A stretch of DNA of 64,000 nucleotides, from contig JAHLJT010009436.1 of assembly GCA_031308135.1 (NCBI GenBank), forward strand, positions 138,220,303 through 138,284,302. The letters are read 5' to 3'. The notes below the pieces were generated by a model. That model searched no databases, had not been told where the DNA came from, and worked only from the letters and a program-made list of their open reading frames with translations. Of this stretch, positions 33,920 through 45,265 are shown piece after piece (positions within the stretch are counted from its first letter, which is position 1; every line of letters starts with the position of its first letter). A program made the position numbers and the translations under genes. The stretch is from Acheta domesticus (taxonomy: Eukaryota; Arthropoda; Insecta; Orthoptera; Gryllidae).

Positions 33920-36509
33920 ACGTGTATATGAAGGAATCATGGGACGAAGTTTATAACGCTGTTGACACAAATGAAAAATATAATTTATTTTTCTCCAAGC
34001 TTTCAATTCATTTTAACGCGTGCTTTCCTCTTTTTAAAAGAGAAAATTAAACATTTCAAGCAAAAGTAATACTTGGATCACACAAGGAATTAGAACATCG
34101 TGTAAAAACAAACGTACGCTTTACTTTATTTCTAAACATCATAACGTATCACCCGGTTTCCATATATACTTCCGAGAATATAAAAGAATTTTAAGAAAAG
34201 TAATAGTTCAGGCAAAAATAATGAAAAATAGTCAGGACATTTTGAGCGCTAATAACAAAACTAAAGCAATGTGGGATATCGTAAAAAATACAACCACATC
34301 ATCTCGATACCTTGTAGAGAATGTTATTTTAAAGGATAATGAAAGAGAAACGAGTAATCCGGAAAAAGTTGCCAATCTCTTCAACAAACACTTTTCCAGA
34401 ATTGCGTCTGATCTCACGAAGGGACTAAAATCACAAAATTCAACATTTTACACTTCCCAAAAAATTTCAGATACGATGTTTATTCCCGAAACTTCTCCCA
34501 ACGAAATTCTCAGAATAGTCAGTAAACTAAAAAATAAATATTCATCTGGTTTAGATGAATTTCCGGATTGTTTATTAAAAACTTGTGCACCTGCCTTTAT
34601 ACATCCGTTAACTCACATTTTCAATGCTTCTTTATGTACAGGAATATTTCCAGATATTTTCAAAACAGCAAAAGTTAAGCCACTTTTTAAAAAAGGGAAC
34701 AAAAATGATATTCAAAATTACCGGCCAATTTCTCTTTTGTCAGTTTTCTCAAAAATATTAGAAAGGCTTTTCTACTTACGAATGGAAACATTTCTCAGGA
34801 AAAACAGAGCGTTTTCAGACTCTCAACACGGTTTTAGAAAATCAAAATCTACGGAAACTGCCATTTTTTCTTTTCTCAAAGATGTTGCTTCATCAATAGA
34901 CCAAAATGAAGTACCCATTGGAATATTCTTAGATCTCTCGAAAGCTTTTGACGTTATTGACCATAAGATCTTGCTCTCAAAATTACCTTCGTATGGAATC
35001 CGTGGTATTGCCCTAGATTGGATAACTTCTTACCTTAAACATCGGACTCAAAGAGTAGAAATACCATACTGGCAGGAAAGGACATTACATACTTATATTT
35101 CCAATTCTTTGCCAATTGTGCATGGGGTCCCGCAAGGTTCGATCTTAGGTCCTATTCTCTTTCTGTTATATGTAAACGATATGCCCTCGTCTATTAAAAA
35201 TGGAAGAACGGTTCTGTTTGCTGATGACACGAATGTTCTTTGCAAAAAAGAAACAGTAAATAGTACAATTTCAGAAGTTTCAAATTGGTTTAATAATAAC
35301 AAATTAATTGTTAACGAAAGAAAAACTGTTTCAATGCATTTTTGCATCTCAAATCGGAAATCGCATGTTCAATTGAAAATGAACAATATGCAATTAGCTG
35401 ATGTTGAGGCAACAAAATTTTTAGGTCTTTCAATTCAATCAAATCTCAAATGGAATGTACATATATCAGAATTAAACACTAAATTAAGTTCATTATGCTA
35501 TGCATTCAGAATTCTTTCAAATTCTGTCAGCCTTCATGCAGCTCGTTGCGTTTATTTTGCAAATGTGCATTCCCGCCTGAGATATGGCATAATATTCTGG
35601 GGAAGCTCATCCTGTAGTATTCAGACCTTCAGATTGCAAAAGAAAATTATTCGAATAATGAAAAAATGCCTTCCACGTGATTCCTGCAAGCCTCTTTTCA
35701 TTGAGCTGGGAATCCTACCATTGCCTCGTCTATTTATTTACGAATCTGTACTATTTGTCAAAAATGACCTACTTAACGGAGGGAACATATTTTCATGCAA
35801 TATTGATATTTATAATTACAACACACGCCGTAGAAATCACGTGCATCAAGTGTCAGTATCAACAGCTCAGTACAAGAAATCAACATACAATACATGTACG
35901 TTACTTTACAACGCATTGCCAGATGACATAAAACAATTAAAGTCGGTATACAAATTTAAGTTAAAAGTAAAATCTTTTCTGCTGCAAAACTGTTTCTATA
36001 CAATTAGAGACTATACTGATCGCGAAAAAGAAAAATAATGTAACAAAACAAAGATATATAATGAATTAGTTTATGTTTGCATTGTATACATTTAAAAAAA
36101 TATTTAATACGCCTGTAACAAGTAATGTACTTCAGCTTCCGGGTCAATGACCCCCATCTCGATCAGGTTTTTGTCCAGTTTCCCTGATCCATTGAGCAAA
36201 TGCTGAGATGGCCCCTTGTTTTGCTTCTGGACGTAAATGTAGCTTCACTGTGCGCACGTTTTGTTGAGCACTCCTTTTGCTTGTAGTTCATTTACAGTTG
36301 AAATTGATTTTCTATAACTCGGGAAAAAACATTTTTCAAATATCTTTATTTTTCTAAAATGATTATTTTCTAAATTCAATTTTTCTTCTTCTTTTTTTTT
36401 AAATAAAATTTCTGGCCCTCAAGAAAATGTGCGCAGGTAAATTTCTTTCCCCACACGTCATATACAGTTTTTACTGTTTTTTGACAAATAAATAAATGAA
36501 TAAATAAAT
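33920..36509 (+). mobile_element. LINE (jockey/CR1-group), 5'-truncated, with repeat tail
   Basis: Starts with KESWDEVYNAVDTNEKYN-like sequence at about 33930. A single frameshift near 34040 follows, then WITQGIRTSCKNKRTLYF, the usual linker upstream of the RT. The RT ORF ends at 36038. The 3' UTR is about 450 bp, with TCAATGACCCCCATCTCGAT near 36147, and the element appears to end in an (AATA)n-type tail at 36484-36509. No endonuclease is visible, so the 5' part is lost. Confidence 0.75.
34221..36038 (+). CDS. LINE reverse transcriptase ORF, 605 codons, open
   Basis: Encodes the RT of a jockey/CR1-group non-LTR retrotransposon. Visible blocks in order: VKPLFKKGNKNDIQNYRPIS and LLSVFSKILERLF, QHGFRKSKSTETA, GIFLDLSKAFDVIDHK (first catalytic Asp at residue 238), HGVPQGSILGPILFLLYVND (302-321), VLFADDTNVL (FADD at 333-336), and a C-terminal region with YNTRRRNH and LYNALPDDIKQL. 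Catalytic aspartates are all present and there is no internal stop over 1.8 kb. The ATG at 34221 is probably not the original start: protein-like sequence extends upstream to a frameshift near 34040. It lacks an endonuclease, so it could not mobilise itself. It looks younger than the other LINEs here. Confidence 0.85.
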   Translation: MKNSQDILSANNKTKAMWDIVKNTTTSSRYLVENVILKDNERETSNPEKVANLFNKHFSRIASDLTKGLKSQNSTFYTSQKISDTMFIPETSPNEILRIVSKLKNKYSSGLDEFPDCLLKTCAPAFIHPLTHIFNASLCTGIFPDIFKTAKVKPLFKKGNKNDIQNYRPISLLSVFSKILERLFYLRMETFLRKNRAFSDSQHGFRKSKSTETAIFSFLKDVASSIDQNEVPIGIFLDLSKAFDVIDHKILLSKLPSYGIRGIALDWITSYLKHRTQRVEIPYWQERTLHTYISNSLPIVHGVPQGSILGPILFLLYVNDMPSSIKNGRTVLFADDTNVLCKKETVNSTISEVSNWFNNNKLIVNERKTVSMHFCISNRKSHVQLKMNNMQLADVEATKFLGLSIQSNLKWNVHISELNTKLSSLCYAFRILSNSVSLHAARCVYFANVHSRLRYGIIFWGSSSCSIQTFRLQKKIIRIMKKCLPRDSCKPLFIELGILPLPRLFIYESVLFVKNDLLNGGNIFSCNIDIYNYNTRRRNHVHQVSVSTAQYKKSTYNTCTLLYNALPDDIKQLKSVYKFKLKVKSFLLQNCFYTIRDYTDREKEK

Positions 36510-36814
36510 CCTTGCGAACAGTAAATGTGAAGTATTACTGAGTCTGGAATTTAATTCCACTTTTCAAAGTTTCTTTTGGGACAGGGAATGTCCATACATT
36601 TAATAAATTACAAAACTATTGACTACAAAATGTAGTTTTTGTAAGTTTATTTCTTCTTATGATATTGCTGAGATACGAATATACAACTCAAAACACATGA
36701 ATATACACTCAAAAAAAATATTCCCATTATCTATAAAAAAAGAAGATTGATTCTTCACTTCCTCTTTATAAACAATCAAACATTTTACCACTACAACATC
36801 TCTTTGTATATAAA
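36510..36814. other. Unrecognised AT-rich DNA
   Basis: No feature seen between the two LINE pieces. Confidence 0.5.
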
Positions 36815-37325
36815 GTGCTTCAAATATTCTATGTCAAAATCGTAAATAGCTTAATTGATAGAATATTTCACAATTATAGTACACGTAGCAAAGCTACTAA
36901 TCAAATTAAAAAAAACAAAATTCATAAATCTCTAATATCAAGAAACTTTGTCTTCGCTGGGCCTCACATTTATAATCAAATACCGATGACACTGATAAAC
37001 AGTAAATCCTTGAACATTTTCAAACGCAAGATAAAAATTTGGATTTTAAAACATGATGACAGTGATGTAAACAAATTAACAGAAATATTGCATTAGGATT
37101 GTGTAAACTAACTGTTGACTGTGACTGAGTAAAAAGTCTGTTGATTGTGTAAATTAAGTCATTATTAAATTAAGTAATTAAATTATGTGTAAATTAAGTC
37201 ATTAAATTATAAACTCAGTGTTGCTAGCCATCACAACTTGTTATCGATGGCTAGTAATTACTAGAAAATGCAGTGTCAATTATCTATGTAAAACAAGATG
37301 GGAATAAAATTATTATTATTAAAAA
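36815..37325 (+). pseudogene. LINE 3' fragment (RT C-terminus, 3' UTR and ATT tail)
   Basis: Reads FHNYSTRSKATNQI, NFVFAGPHIYNQIPM and FKRKIKIWILKHD, the YNTR...GP.IYN.LP...K.FK.KLK.WLL pattern at the C-terminus of jockey/CR1-group LINE proteins. TAG ends it at 37096. A 3' UTR ending GGGAATAAAATTATTATTAT gives an (ATT)n tail at about 37308-37321. This is a 5'-truncated insertion of a family different from the 34-kb LINE. Confidence 0.7.
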
Positions 37326-39324
37326 ATATAAAAACATTAAATTCGTAGATAATAAAAGAAAACACAAGTCTGGGGCAACACTCATTCTTAATGAAATAAA
37401 CTTTTGCCAGTATCAAAAATACAGTTGTCCTTAGACTTCATATCAAATTTTATTTGGCATACAGATTAGTAATTACTGATGTTTGTTAAATTTAACTTTC
37501 CAGTCATTAAAATGTAGTTTGTATTATATTTCCGTCCCGGCTTTTGACAGCCTGGAAATTAAACATTGGATTCAAATGAACTAGCCGTCGATATAACGTT
37601 TAATCCCCTGTTAATGAGGACATTCTGTTACACATTTTTTTCGAAAAAAAAATTAACCAGAGCGGAAGATAATATTGTTTCACTTTTATTGCATATCCAA
37701 TACCTACAATATTCATGATGTTTTATGCTTTTATACGAGACTAACGATTCACACACGGCATACAAATACATGGTAGTATTACATTTTATGCTGTTATTTT
37801 TTATTATTTACAGAAGAATGTTTTAAATATTTTTCAATTCTGTATTAAATTAATAGAGGACTTAATCAGAAATTTATAATATATAAGTAAAATGTATAAA
37901 CTGTCAAAAATTATACAATATTTTCAGATATCCTATAGGTGGTTTTGCTTTCACATTTCTTAGGAAATTTTGATATTTTAAAAAAGTTAATAGATAATTT
38001 TAGTAATTTTTAATGGTTTCGAAATTATTTCCTGTACGTCTATAAGAAAAATACATCTGTATCAATAATTAATGTAGTCGCACAAAAATTCAACGAAAAA
38101 TATTGAGGAAATTTATTAAGAATTCGGGAAAAATAGAAAAACTCTGAAGAAGTTTTGATTTTGACTGAAACATGCCCATTCTGTGATTCTGTATATTATG
38201 ATATTGCTTGTATGGACTGAATTTTTATACTGAGTGCATCTCTCCTTACAACACACCTGACGTCATGCAACAAGATTCAAAGAAAGAGGCACCCACTATG
38301 AAATATTTGCTATTCACATATGTTACGGAACAGCAACGTTTTCAATACTGGTTTGTAAAAAACTGTTGTTATTTATGTGTACGACTTTATTCCAGTATTC
38401 GTAAGAAATGTTTTTGTTAAAATGTTTAATTTTTGCACAATTTTTTTAAATTTATGACATGATTTTGTGATGTTTTTGAGCAGAGTGCATGCTACTTTTT
38501 GTGAAGCCATTTTGTGTGCCACCGTATGTCCAAAAGAGAAATCAGGGTCCAAAACCAGTTTCAAGTTTGCTGGTAGATATCCTAAGTATATCGTAAAGTT
38601 TCAAAGTTCGTCAGTAGAATTAGCCCTACCCAGATCACAACACTAATCACTCATAACTCGCCCATTAACACACAACGGCTTTCGCTTTCCAAATCTCACT
38701 GTCTGTCACTCTCGTGGTCACAACCCCTTAAGTTCTCCGGGCGACGTCATAACTCGACTCGTCATGAGCTTCTGCGTTCTAATGGCCGGCCTGCCTCCAG
38801 CCGCGCAGGGCCCATTCAAATATCCCCCACATTTATTACTGGTTCTCTTGAAAAATATTTTTTTCAAACGAAGAAATGTCATTTAGAAAATTAATTTTCC
38901 AAGAATAAACCTGTTTTATACCAGAAATGAGATATAAAAGCCAAGAAATCACAGAAAATATTGCAAGTTTTAATGGAAATTTAGAAAAGGATGCACTGCA
39001 AGTAAAGAAAGCGTTTGTAGTGTCCTCATTCTGTGCATAAAAGCTTTTCTTTGAAATATCGCTGTATGTGACACTCTGACACCTTTTTGCACAAAAAAGA
39101 ATACTAAAATTAATAAGAATTTCATGCAAATTAAAAGAAGATCTCATTTATTTGGAGTGGATTACTTTTTAAACATCTGAAAAAAGTAAGGTTATATAGT
39201 CCACAAATAAAAATACATTTTATTAATAGTTATTTGTCCACAGCTATATTAGGAACTTTTACATTAATCTTACAATCACTTTTACTCTTGGATCTGTTTA
39301 TAATATAGCTAACACTGTAATCTA
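37326..39324. other. Intergenic DNA, nothing recognised
   Basis: Two kilobases of mostly AT-rich sequence. A more GC-rich patch at 38630-38830 (with GGCCGGCCTGCCTCCAGCC) has no frame and no match to other parts of the window; it could be a TE terminus. Confidence 0.5.
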
Positions 39325-39529
39325 GAGTAGCTAAGGCTGAAGAGCAACAGCTGTCTCGGCTTGAAGGGTCGCGGGTTCGAATCCTACCTCGCGCATGGAT
39401 ATTTGCATGTGTCCTTATGCAAGTTTCCTACCGTTACTTTAAAGTTACAAAAATCAATATTAATTACAGTGGTCTCTGTCTGACCTTAGTAGTTAAGAGG
39501 CGACCTTAAATAAATAAAAAAATAAAAAG
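39325..39529 (+). mobile_element. tRNA-derived SINE, same family as at 19507
   Basis: A-box-like TAGCTAAGGCTGAAGAGC near 39330, B box GGTTCGAATCC at 39374-39384, and body ending GGCGACCTTAAATAAATAAA, like the GCGACATTAAATTTAAAA end of the 19507 SINE. No clear target duplication. Confidence 0.75.
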
Positions 39530-40329
39530 CGATATCAATAATTTCCCTTGCATTTTGTTCTCCACCGTGACACAGATTTCAGCCTCCTGGTATATTAACG
39601 GAGCATTTCTTGATAACCTTCTTTGACTGTTAATCTACTCATATTTAATTTTTGTTTTCTCTCTCTTTCTTATTATCGAATCCACATGCGTCTTCACACT
39701 TATCTCTAAATTCCCTCTTTGCAGAATTATTATCTTCCTGCATTAGGTTTCTACATACAGAATTCTTTATTCAGCATTTAATTTCATTGTACCCTTTTGC
39801 AGTATTTTTTCTTATACTTTTTTAATCTCGTGAGGCCACGTACCCATCCAAATTCATGGTTTTCTTTTTCAAAAATATCATGAATTTTTTTCTGATACTG
39901 GTACTCATAGTTCGTCATCATTGTTCCCGGTGGTTCCTATTCTTGCACTTAGACTTATTGTCTTAGATACCTTCCATATGCATTGTGCTTGTATTTCAAT
40001 CTTTTCTTCAATCGAATTCTATTTTTTTATTTCGAACGCTTTTCTGTGGAGCATGTTACAAGTTAACTTCAAGACTTCTTATTCTATATATTTTCTTCGT
40101 ATTCTGTAGGCCTACTTTGCAGACCAACGGAGGTTTACAAAGGCGGAGGCATGCATTTTACATGATTTTTATTTGGCCTCTATTTTACAGAGCGTTTTAT
40201 TTTTCATTTTCTCGGGCTAACTTGCATCAAATAGTACATCTCCATATTTCCTTACTCTACTTACGCAACTACATCGCTTCCCCATTTATTTTACACATTT
40301 TTTTCGTTTCTACTAACAGTACTCTTCTT
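39530..40329. other. Unrecognised pyrimidine-rich DNA
   Basis: The minus strand has scattered lysine/arginine-rich frames with many stops, possibly a decayed TE. No diagnostic block. 40130-40330 has a 158-codon plus frame that runs into the GC island. Confidence 0.4.
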
Positions 40330-40665
40330 CGTTCCTCGACGGTCCTTCTGCTGGTCTCTTTCAATCCTCGCGGCCGACTGCGAGCCCTTCCTGCTTCTCG
40401 CCGGCTGCTCGCGGGAGAGGGCAGTGGGGGAGGAAGCCTCCGGATTCCGCCCGCTGGCTAATTACACGGCCGCTGCGCCGTCAGGCCCGGCTGCCGCCCG
40501 CCCTGCGCCCTGCGCCGTGCGCCGCACGCCCTTAGAAACGCGTTGCCCGCTCACCGCAGCCCTCCGAGCGCCCGCACCTCCGCCTCTCACGCGAGCGCCC
40601 TCCGCCACAGCGCCTCTCGACGCACTGGGCCCTGCCACCCATTGGCAGCCTCAAACCTTGTGACG
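40330..40665. promoter_or_regulatory. CpG-dense GC-rich island
   Basis: Abrupt rise in GC with many CpG dinucleotides, little internal repetition, and an inverted CCAAT (ATTGG) at about 40639. Such islands can be promoters in insects, but no transcribed gene can be identified beside it. Open Ala/Pro/Arg frames here are composition effects. Confidence 0.35.
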
Positions 40666-40769
40666 GGAAATAATATTCTCAAATTATTAATCTTCTAAGT
40701 AATTTTCATTAACACATTCTATGGCAATGAGTGCTGTTTTAAGCAAAAATGTTCGGGAAGTGTGATGAT

Positions 40770-41466
40770 TAGAGACCAGATTTTTATGTAATTACATATT
40801 TTTTGTCTTTCTACTTACCGTTCTCAAAATTGTAATCTTAGCGAATCACAGCCCTCCTAATACAATATCAAATTTTTTCGTTACATATTTTTACATATAT
40901 AGTACTACATTACATATTTTACATATTATGTTGTTTCCACAATAAATTTTCTTATTTTATCAATTTTCTTCTATTTAATTCCATATTTTTTATGAAAAGA
41001 TCTATTTTTTTAAAAAATATCAGCATTTTTCTACATTATTGTGGAAATCTAGGTGTCCTAGTCATCAGTGACACCGCGTTTTGTGACCTGTAACCTTAAC
41101 TTAGGAGAAAAATTTGCGATCACTGACGTGTAACAACACATCGGTGAAGATGGTACAGTGTATGTGAGCTGGTCGTAGATCTCGCCAGTTTGTGCGATGG
41201 CTTCTATTGCGATTAGTCCAGTTGCTAAACCACAGTCCTGGATTACAATAGATGAAGCTTTTATTACTGACGAGAAAGTTGTATGATGTGAAGTGAGCAG
41301 TTTTTATAAATCTAATTTCGTATTACGTAAATGTATTTTATTATTAGTGTATTTTAATATTACATATTATATCCGATTTTACATATTTATTACATATTCT
41401 TACTGTTTTCATTACATATTTATGTACATATTTTGACGTTTATACTACATATTTTTGCGGTCTTTA
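40770..41466. mobile_element. Short hAT-like element with 8-bp TSD and TTACATATT repeats
   Basis: The left end TAGAGACCAGATTTTTATGT and inverted right end TAAAGACCGCAAAAATATGT form imperfect terminal repeats. An 8-bp duplication, GTGATGAT (40762-40769) and GTAATGAT (41467-41474), one mismatch, flanks it. Many TTACATATT/TACATATTTT units lie near both ends, as expected for hAT subterminal repeats. The middle carries an ATG (about 41198) opening MASIAISPVAKPQSW then ITIDEAFITDEKVV before TGA. This looks like the start of a transposase- or CGGBP-like ORF, cut short. 697 bp, non-autonomous. Confidence 0.75.
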
Positions 41467-41474
41467 GTAATGAT

Positions 41475-43099
41475 TCTTGGACGATATGTCATTAAGGTAG
41501 TTGTCTACTTCAATATGATGGAAAAAGTTATTTTTTGTTTTACATTTTTATTGAGTCGTATGCGTGGCTTTATTCTCTTTTAAATGCTTCAACTCATTTC
41601 TTTCTACGTTTCTTAGTTTTTGAGATTTTTTTTTGAAGCGAGTGTCAATTGACAACCCATTAGTTGAGATGTATTTTCCCGAATTGGGAATTTTCAGCAC
41701 ATTCATGCATGCCAAACGTCATAAATCATAAACTAAAAAAATATAATTCTTTTTGCAGTATGTAACTCATGATATATTCTAGTGAATGTTCTAGAATAGG
41801 TAATGAGTAACAGAAAGTTACAGTTATATGAACTCAAATGTCCAGAATAATTTTACAAACAATTATTTTTCTTAAATAATAAAATCCTATTTCTCTAGTT
41901 TTTACAGTACCTTTACTATTCTAAGTCATTCACAATAGAATAAACTATTGCGATTGAATTAAAAAAAAGAATCTTCTAAATATCTCAATTTCTTGAAGAG
42001 TTATCCTGTTTGAACTAAAAAACAGTATTCTGACCAATTATTTATAAAAAAAATTAAGATTTTTTTAATAATTTGACCTCGAAAAGCATAAAGAAATCAG
42101 ATGTACAAGGAAAAAACATATACACACAATTCTAGATTCTTTTGGTTCAGGTAGACAGCTACCTTAACATTAATAATGTAATTAATACTTAGATTTATGA
42201 AACTATGAAATTAATGAAGAATTTTAACTTGTAATTCTAATTTATTGAATGAATATTAACGTATTAATTGTTTAATAGCACCTTAAAATTATAATTTTAA
42301 TTTCTAACAAGGGATCAACAACACCAGAGATACGTTAACATTTATGCTAATTGCATAACTTCAATTCATTACGTTAGTATGTGGAACTATAAATATTTCA
42401 TTACATTTCGCTATCAACATATTTAATAACATTATTCATTTAATTTCAATTAACTGTGCATTTATAGGTTTTCCATGCATTTATCAAGTACGTAACATAT
42501 ACTATCGCTGTTGCTTCGGAAAGACATCTTTTATTCAAAGGAGCATATGTATTGTGTAGATTGTCAATACTCCTGACAGGATTTTTTGGAAGAATCTTAT
42601 CTTCTAACACAATTATGAAGAATGCATTTGGTTTCACATTATTTCTTTGTAAGAACTATATAATACTAATAAATATGGGGTAAGTAATATCACGAGAAAG
42701 CTAAACAAAATCCAAATCATTTGATCTCGAGGAACTGGGCTCATTTACAACCTAATATGCATGATTTTTATTTTCCGATTGAAATCAATTGGATGATATT
42801 ATTACCATAATAAAATATAAAGCAGTCACTAGTCTTAAACTACAAACATTAATGAAGGTATTTCCTTATGTCTTGAAAAATCGTTTCACGTGATAATTTA
42901 ATTTTCTTGAACTTTACCGATATTAACATATTTTATTAGTGTACATAAAAATACAAAACTCAATACGATACTTGCATTGCAAAACTCCATCAATGCATTT
43001 TTACTTTTCGTTTTACGAAGTTCTTCGTAAGAAAGATAGTTTCGTAATCTTGGGAAACGGCGATTTTTTTCCGAAATTTTTAATGCAATCCGCAATGCT
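41475..43099. other. AT-rich intergenic DNA
   Basis: No recognised element. Small frames show no motif. Confidence 0.55.
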
Positions 43100-43330
43100 T
43101 TTGGGTATTGCGGAGCAGCGTTGCGGTCTCTGCAGGGGCACGCGCAGGACATGGTAGGGACAGGCCGGGACAAGGTCAGGGGGATGGGACAGAAAGGGGA
43201 GGGACAGGGTGGAAGCATAAGGTGGAAGCGTACCGGATGGTACAGGACGGGCAGAAGAGGTGGACGGTGGCGGGTGGGCGAGGCGGAGCGGGGACAAGGG
43301 CTTGGAGAGGCACAGCGAGAATGTAAATGA
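43100..43330. repeat. G-rich strand-asymmetric tract
   Basis: Irregular GGGACAGG/GGTGG/GGCGGG repeats with little C on the plus strand, so potentially G-quadruplex forming. It gives Gly/Arg-rich frames with no domain. A TCCGCAAT/ATTGCGGA hairpin (about 43089-43112) precedes it. Confidence 0.65.
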
Positions 43331-44379
43331 AATGACTTCTGTTTTACTCTACTGACGGAATTCTTTCCTTTTCCTGTCTGTGCGATTGTGATACATAAAT
43401 ACCCTGACAACGCCAGTTTCCCTCGACCATTGTCATAAACAAGGTGAATGTGTCTAATATTGCGAGGGCGCACACCCAACACGAAAACAATAGAAAACTC
43501 GGAAGAACGTGAATTCGAAATTCCGTGAATTATTAAAACGTGATTTAGAAATTAATTGGCTATTTATCCGGGTATATACCCGGACGTTCTATTCCGTCTT
43601 TTACAAAAGCCCTCTTGACCCGCCTTGACTACACTATGAGGCTATGCATACAACTTGTATATACACATTCCCCTTCAGAGTATGCCACGGAAATTGTGTT
43701 CCATAATTTGTTTTCTTTCTTTTTTTTGCCTGAAGGTACCTGTTTCTTTGATCGACCGTCATTATTCATAGAATGAATTCGTAGAATGATGTAGCAATCT
43801 TGCACATGGAAATACATTAAGAACACATGAACTTTATGCAATATGGTACCCAGTCAGGAACTTTGTGGTTTAGACGGTGATTGCAACAGAATGTAGTTGA
43901 ACATGGATTTAAACTTCCAAATCTTCTAATGAATTTGAGCAGTTGTACCTTTAAGATCCTTTTTTTTAAAAATTTAGTATTCTGCTTGTTCGGCATTACT
44001 GCCTTCCAAGGAAGTGTATTATAATGGATACATAAGAGCTTTTAGAGTCCGTCACTCATTGCGTAACTGCCTTGTTTGGCTAACGATATTAATGTATTTA
44101 TAGCTTTTGTATCTTTTGTTTGAAAATAGCAAATATAGTAATGAAATTTATTATTTATTTAAAATAATCTAAATCTTTCTTAATTACGGAGGTTTAAATA
44201 TATCTCTAGGGAAACGAGATTTAATTCTGTTTGGTGCATTATAAGATTGGCCGAAATTAAAAAGTGAAGAACAAGGAGCTTCAGGAAGAATTTTTAAAAA
44301 AATTGAATTTTGTTTTCTAAATTTAAGGTCCTGCAACACTGAAATGTAGGCGTTTCAGACCCCATGCTCATATGAGGTT
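43331..44379. other. Unrecognised DNA with an 18-bp palindrome
   Basis: Only notable feature is TCCGGGTATATACCCGGA at 43567-43584, a perfect palindrome. No gene. Confidence 0.5.
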
Positions 44380-45265
44380 TTTACTTTCTCGTTACCGGTT
44401 ACGCAGTAGAGAGAAGTTATGTAATTCTGTGTGAAAAGCTGGGAATTTTCGGCAGAAAAATTCTTATTACCGAGCCCTGGTAACGAAAAAGAGGATAAAT
44501 CCAGGTGCTAAATTTAGGAAGAAAATCCTCTAACACGTGGTGCAACCACAATTCGTGTTTCATGGGTCTTTGATTCCGAAAAATTGATTGTCGGCATAAA
44601 GCCTGTCCGTCTGCCCCTCCATCGCCTGCCCGTCTGTCTGTGAACAACGTTAGCGGCTAAACCTTTCAGCCGATTTTCTCCAAAATTGATATTCCCCAAC
44701 CTATCTGGCTGGTGTCTCGGTCTCTGGAATTTGAAACATATTTTAATTTTGGGAGGTATTTACATGAAGTCCCTGCGGTATTTTCGAAATTTTCAAAAAA
44801 AGACTCCAACGTTTTTAATTAAATTTTGTTGTTGGATAGTGTGAAAAAGAATAAGAGAATGCTGCAGGTATCAAGTTCGTTGAAAATCCAGATTTTTCGA
44901 GAATTGCAAAAGTTCATGTACAATTTTTCGAACATTTGGGTACTTTTCGCGTAGTTTTGCATTAGATATAGCCAATTTTTAATTTTGTTTAAACAATTTT
45001 TTCTCAAAAAGGACACCAAATGTTTTGATTAAGTTTTGACCTCGGATAGCGCATAAGAAGCTTAAGAGAATGATGCAGATCTTTTTTTTTAATTCTGATT
45101 TTTTGAAAATAACAAAAATTATATTTTTTCAAGCGTCTTCCTACAAATACATTGAAAAAACACATTTTTTCATAATGATATGTGTTCATCAAAAACATCT
45201 TCGAATAAGATCGTGTTAAAGTTTTCTAAAACATGAGTATTTTTTGTGTAATTTGGCGTCAAACA
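44380..45265 (-). repeat. Dispersed repeat R, copy in inverse orientation
   Basis: Opens TTTTACTTTCTCGTTACCGG, followed by AGAAGTTATGTAATTCTGTG, a GGTAACGAAAAAGAGGAT block, a CTAACACGTGGTGCAACCA block, then the CTGTCCGTCTG cluster near 44604. These are the R blocks read in reverse. Later parts (AAAAGACTCCAACGTTTTTAA and similar) correspond to the internal repeats. It ends without the far terminal seen in the 52.8-kb copy. Confidence 0.7.

Noticed and set aside
39540..40110. Possible degraded transposase or LINE on the minus strand
   Set aside because: Lys/Arg-rich frames with many stops; no diagnostic block found.
40424..40663. 79-codon Ala/Pro/Arg frame in the CpG island
   Set aside because: Composition effect; no motif.
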